From Chryseobacterium sp. HSC-36S06 (GTDB lineage Bacteria; Bacteroidota; Bacteroidia; Flavobacteriales; Weeksellaceae): 64,000 nucleotides of DNA. A program made the translations under genes and the position numbers. Below the pieces are notes generated by a model. It was given only the letters and a program-made list of their open reading frames with translations, searched no databases and was not told the DNA's origin. The stretch covers positions 151,078 to 215,077 of the forward strand of contig NZ_JALJZX010000004.1 in NCBI RefSeq assembly GCF_024171485.1, in the 5' to 3' direction. Positions 61,700 through 64,000 of the stretch are shown here, one piece after another (the first letter of the stretch is position 1; the number at the start of each line of letters is the position of its first letter).

Positions 61700-63409
61700 A
61701 TGGCGAAAAATCTGTCCTTTTTACTCATTCATTTTTTCTGTTTATCCATCGGGCAAATGCTGTATAAGGTTTGTGACACAGATTTTGACGGTAAATATAC
61801 ATTTACAGAGACGGACAAAAAGAATATTCTTAATTTATACAAAACTCAGCAAGACGAAGAGGCCTCTGTGTACATCACGAGTTTTAAAAGTGGAATTCTA
61901 AAAATAAAAAACGTAGAGTCTACTGATCCCACGTTGGAATACATTTGTCGGAGCGCAGATGAATTTCCGTATTTTTATGAAATTGCCGTAAATTCCAATA
62001 ATGAATTGTACATAACTACGGAGGGCGGCAAACTTTTTAAAATAGATGAACAAAACTGCAACAAAACTTTAATTGCAGATTTATTAAATGACGTACAGGC
62101 ACTTTCGTTTGATAACCATGATAATTTGTACCTAAGCTACACGAACAGTATCGTGCGGAGGGCATCAGCCGACAATCTAACAATCTTCGAGGAATGGCAC
62201 GATTTCAACGATGGATTTCCGTCGGGAGATTTTGTAATGGTGGGGAATAAAATGTACATATCTTGGGTGTTCAGTATCTTCGGCGGGCCTAACTATTTAT
62301 ATGAAATTACGGTAGATGACCAAAACAACTACATTTCTCATAAAAATCTGGGACTTATTAAAAATGATACATGGGGTTTAGCGTCGGAATACGGAAAATT
62401 GTATGGAGTGACTAAAAGTGAGCTGTATGAGATAAATCTTGGGGACTTATCAACCAAGACCATCATGCTCAATCCTAAAACAGACCCCTCGTCCCAATGG
62501 TGGGGCGCTGCTGGAAAACACGAGGCTCAGAATATCGTTATGAATCTTTTCGAAAACGCTCAATACGCATCAGATGATGTAAACGCGATAACATTCAATT
62601 ATGAAAACAGTAATCCCTTTAGCCAAACCATCTATCTGCGAGTAGATAATCTAACGCTTGGTTCTTATGAAATATACCCAATATTATTAAAAATAAATTC
62701 ACCACCTGCATTGGATCCACAAAACGAATACACACTTTGTTACAATGGAGACTTAGGTACCGTGACAATCGATAGTAATCTCTCAGCTGACGACCATATT
62801 TTTACGTGGCAAAAAGTTAACGGTGAATTGATGGGCACTAATGATAAACTAATCGCGCAAAGCGCCGGACTTTATAAAGTTATCGTACAACACAAAATTA
62901 GTGGATGTATCTCAGAGAAAACATTTTCTGTAAGGCAATCCGATATTGCAATAAGTGATATTGTCATGACACAGGATAATATTTTCATTTCAGCTACCGG
63001 TACAGACCAACCTTTTACGTATTCATTTGATAATATAACCCAGGCAAGTCCCAATTACAATGAATTTGGCTTTGGCGATATCAGTATGTACGCAACCAAC
63101 AGCAAAGGATGTGTCAGCAAGAAAGTAAGCAGAAATATTTCCATATCCAATGCGATTTCGCCAAACGGTGACCGAACGAACGAGGGTTTTCATTTAAAAT
63201 ATCCAACCTTTAAGAAGTTTAGTTACGAGATTTCAATAATAAATAAGATGGGTGAGCAGGTATATCGATCAAAGGTTGACCAGCACTTTAAATGGGATGG
63301 CAAATCCATATCAGGCAGGCCATTGCCGAGTGATACTTATTGGTATACGCTAGTTTCAACTGAAAATAGTAAAATTTACCGTGGTTATATCTACCTGAAA
63401 AATCACTAA
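61700..63409 (+). CDS. T9SS type B sorting domain-containing secreted protein
   Basis: A 569-residue exported protein with a short signal segment (MAKNLSFLLIHFFCLSIGQ). Its first 330 residues suggest a propeller-like fold with repeated short strands, for example YEIAVNSNNELYITTEGGKL and QALSFDNHDNLYLSYTNSIV, and it has Ig-like parts (about 345-485), including LCYNGDLGTVTIDSNLSADD. The type B (gliding motility-associated) sorting domain ends the protein (about 480-569) with ISNAISPNGDRTNEGFHLKY, SIINKMGEQVYRSK and WDGKSISGRPLPSDTYWYTL. It should be exported by T9SS. It starts four bases after hutH, but a functional link is unlikely. Codon use seems less uniform than in its neighbours. Confidence 0.88.
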   Translation: MAKNLSFLLIHFFCLSIGQMLYKVCDTDFDGKYTFTETDKKNILNLYKTQQDEEASVYITSFKSGILKIKNVESTDPTLEYICRSADEFPYFYEIAVNSNNELYITTEGGKLFKIDEQNCNKTLIADLLNDVQALSFDNHDNLYLSYTNSIVRRASADNLTIFEEWHDFNDGFPSGDFVMVGNKMYISWVFSIFGGPNYLYEITVDDQNNYISHKNLGLIKNDTWGLASEYGKLYGVTKSELYEINLGDLSTKTIMLNPKTDPSSQWWGAAGKHEAQNIVMNLFENAQYASDDVNAITFNYENSNPFSQTIYLRVDNLTLGSYEIYPILLKINSPPALDPQNEYTLCYNGDLGTVTIDSNLSADDHIFTWQKVNGELMGTNDKLIAQSAGLYKVIVQHKISGCISEKTFSVRQSDIAISDIVMTQDNIFISATGTDQPFTYSFDNITQASPNYNEFGFGDISMYATNSKGCVSKKVSRNISISNAISPNGDRTNEGFHLKYPTFKKFSYEISIINKMGEQVYRSKVDQHFKWDGKSISGRPLPSDTYWYTLVSTENSKIYRGYIYLKNH

Positions 63410-63944
63410 CGGATATGAGTATATTCTGAAGAAAATAAATAGTACGGTAAATTCTATAGAGGTATGCTTTAAAGTTGAAACAAACCTATGCGAGCTAGAT
63501 CGATATTAGCTACACTATTACCCAGAGCTTCTGTTGATCTGCCATGGCACTTGGCAAGTATGATTTAACTTTATAAGATGACTGAATACGTTTTGCGCCG
63601 TATTACTTCTTTTTGGCCCCTTTTCTCAATACCACCGAAAAACTAATAATCACTATGTAGTTGAGGACTGTGTAAAGAGTATCGCAACATTGCGTGATAT
63701 CGCTACCGCTGCAGTTGGGAATAACTTTTCTGTTGGTTTGATGTTTTTTGCTTCAACCTTGGGACTTTAAACGTCCGTCTCAATAAAAATTCCATATACC
63801 TAAATTAAAAATCTTAAAAAAAAAGACCCGTAGCGGATAAACTTCAGTGCAGGCTTCCGTCTCCCAGCTTCTGGCACTTATAGCCTTTAGCTATTGTCTT
63901 AAAACAAAAAATCCTCAATCATTTCTGATTGAGGATTAAAAAAA
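63410..63944. other. Intergenic region before the rRNA operon end
   Basis: About 535 bases with no recognised gene. An unbroken reading frame without a start codon runs from 63582 to 63770 (62 codons before TAA; ending VGLMFFASTLGL), too weak to call. A T-rich and A-rich section (63770-63830) and the words GCTTCCGTCTCCCAGCTTCTGG (quoted in part) look like degraded, possibly repeated, sequence. At the end is the rRNA terminator. This could be an old insertion at the end of the operon. Confidence 0.5.
63906..63937 (-). terminator. Terminator of the rRNA operon
   Basis: Minus strand: AATCCTCAATCA, loop GAAA, TGATTGAGGATT then TTTTTTG. A perfect 12-bp stem directly after the 5S 3' end. Confidence 0.9.
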
Positions 63945-64000
63945 GACTGGCGGCGACCTACTCTCCCGCTTACGCAGTACCATCGGCGCTAGAGGGCTTA
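63945..64000 (-). rRNA. rrf: 5S ribosomal RNA (3' part, cut by window end)
   Basis: The complement of the last 56 bases reads TAAGCCCTCTAGCGCCGATG, GTACTGCGTAAGCGGGAGAG and TAGGTCGCCGCCAGTC, the conserved 3' half of 5S rRNA (the GCGCCGATGGTA and GGGAGAGTAGG elements). The gene lies on the minus strand, with the rest and the 23S and 16S genes presumably outside the window at the right. The exact 3' end is estimated from the match and the terminator next to it. Confidence 0.93.

Noticed and set aside
63582..63770. Open frame before the rRNA terminator
   Set aside because: No start codon near its beginning and no recognised domain; kept only as a remark on the region.
1..64000. CRISPR array, prophage or classical insertion sequence
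   Set aside because: No regularly spaced repeats, phage structural or integrase genes, or transposase with terminal repeats were seen; the only transposase is the RAYT.

Overview
The window reads as chromosomal DNA of a member of the Bacteroidota, class Flavobacteriia, most likely the Chryseobacterium group of Weeksellaceae. The evidence is the low G+C coding style, promoters of the TTG / TAnnTTTG type, the absence of clear Shine-Dalgarno sites, type IX secretion (T9SS) cargo with C-terminal sorting domains, a PorV-like protein, and the nadE / gldB-gldC block typical of gliding flavobacteria. Genus and species cannot be fixed from the sequence alone. Nearly all of it is dense housekeeping DNA with no prophage, integrated plasmid or CRISPR array.

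Layout. 1-5440: end of a DMT transporter, a CBS-domain protein, purK, a membrane endonuclease/exonuclease/phosphatase protein, and a tight minus-strand operon plsC-like / hotdog thioesterase / isochorismate synthase / VOC protein, with two probable menaquinone steps. 5441-7980: a probable tiny 20-residue peptide gene with its own terminator, then a PadR-PspC pair with a recognisable promoter and operator-like dyad. 8090-12602: two related T9SS cargo genes with near-identical terminators. 12779-18037: cbpM-cbpA, a TonB receptor with a lipoprotein, and an SLC1-type symporter. 18123-25432: an M1 aminopeptidase gene broken by an in-frame TGA, a serine hydrolase, an operon of alpha-amylase lipoprotein / GreA-like protein / thyA, and an IS1096-passenger-like acidic protein. 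25557-31320: a PhoB/PhoR-type two-component system diverging from a TonB receptor and a beta-helix lipoprotein. 31383-36848: a barnase-like RNase with its barstar inhibitor, nadE, gldB-gldC, a trans-sulfuration enzyme, DinB and YchJ proteins. 36850-43242: VF530 protein, sbcD-sbcC, a RAYT transposase framed by mirrored REP hairpins, a threonylcarbamoyl-AMP synthase and a DUF1801 protein. 43516-50145: two convergent S9 peptidases, a PAP2 phosphatase, a YceI protein and a DOPA-dioxygenase-like enzyme. 50209-63409: acyl-CoA carboxylase beta subunit, a DMT transporter followed by a PorV2-like protein, uvrC, two unknown secreted proteins, an unusual nitronate-monooxygenase-like protein, hutH, and a T9SS type B cargo protein. 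The window ends inside a 5S rRNA gene on the minus strand, the distal end of an rRNA operon.

How the genes work together. Much of the window serves the cell envelope: T9SS cargo and the PorV2-like protein, gliding lipoprotein GldB with GldC, two TonB receptors each paired with a lipoprotein, and secreted S9, M1 and beta-lactamase-fold hydrolases. The rest is core metabolism (purine, thymidylate, NAD, menaquinone, sulfur amino acid, histidine breakdown), DNA repair (UvrC, SbcCD) and stress proteins (CbpA/CbpM, PspC). The most unusual items are the 20-residue amphipathic peptide, the TGA inside the M1 active site, the RAYT/REP cluster, the membrane-tethered barnase with barstar, and the large NMO-like protein.
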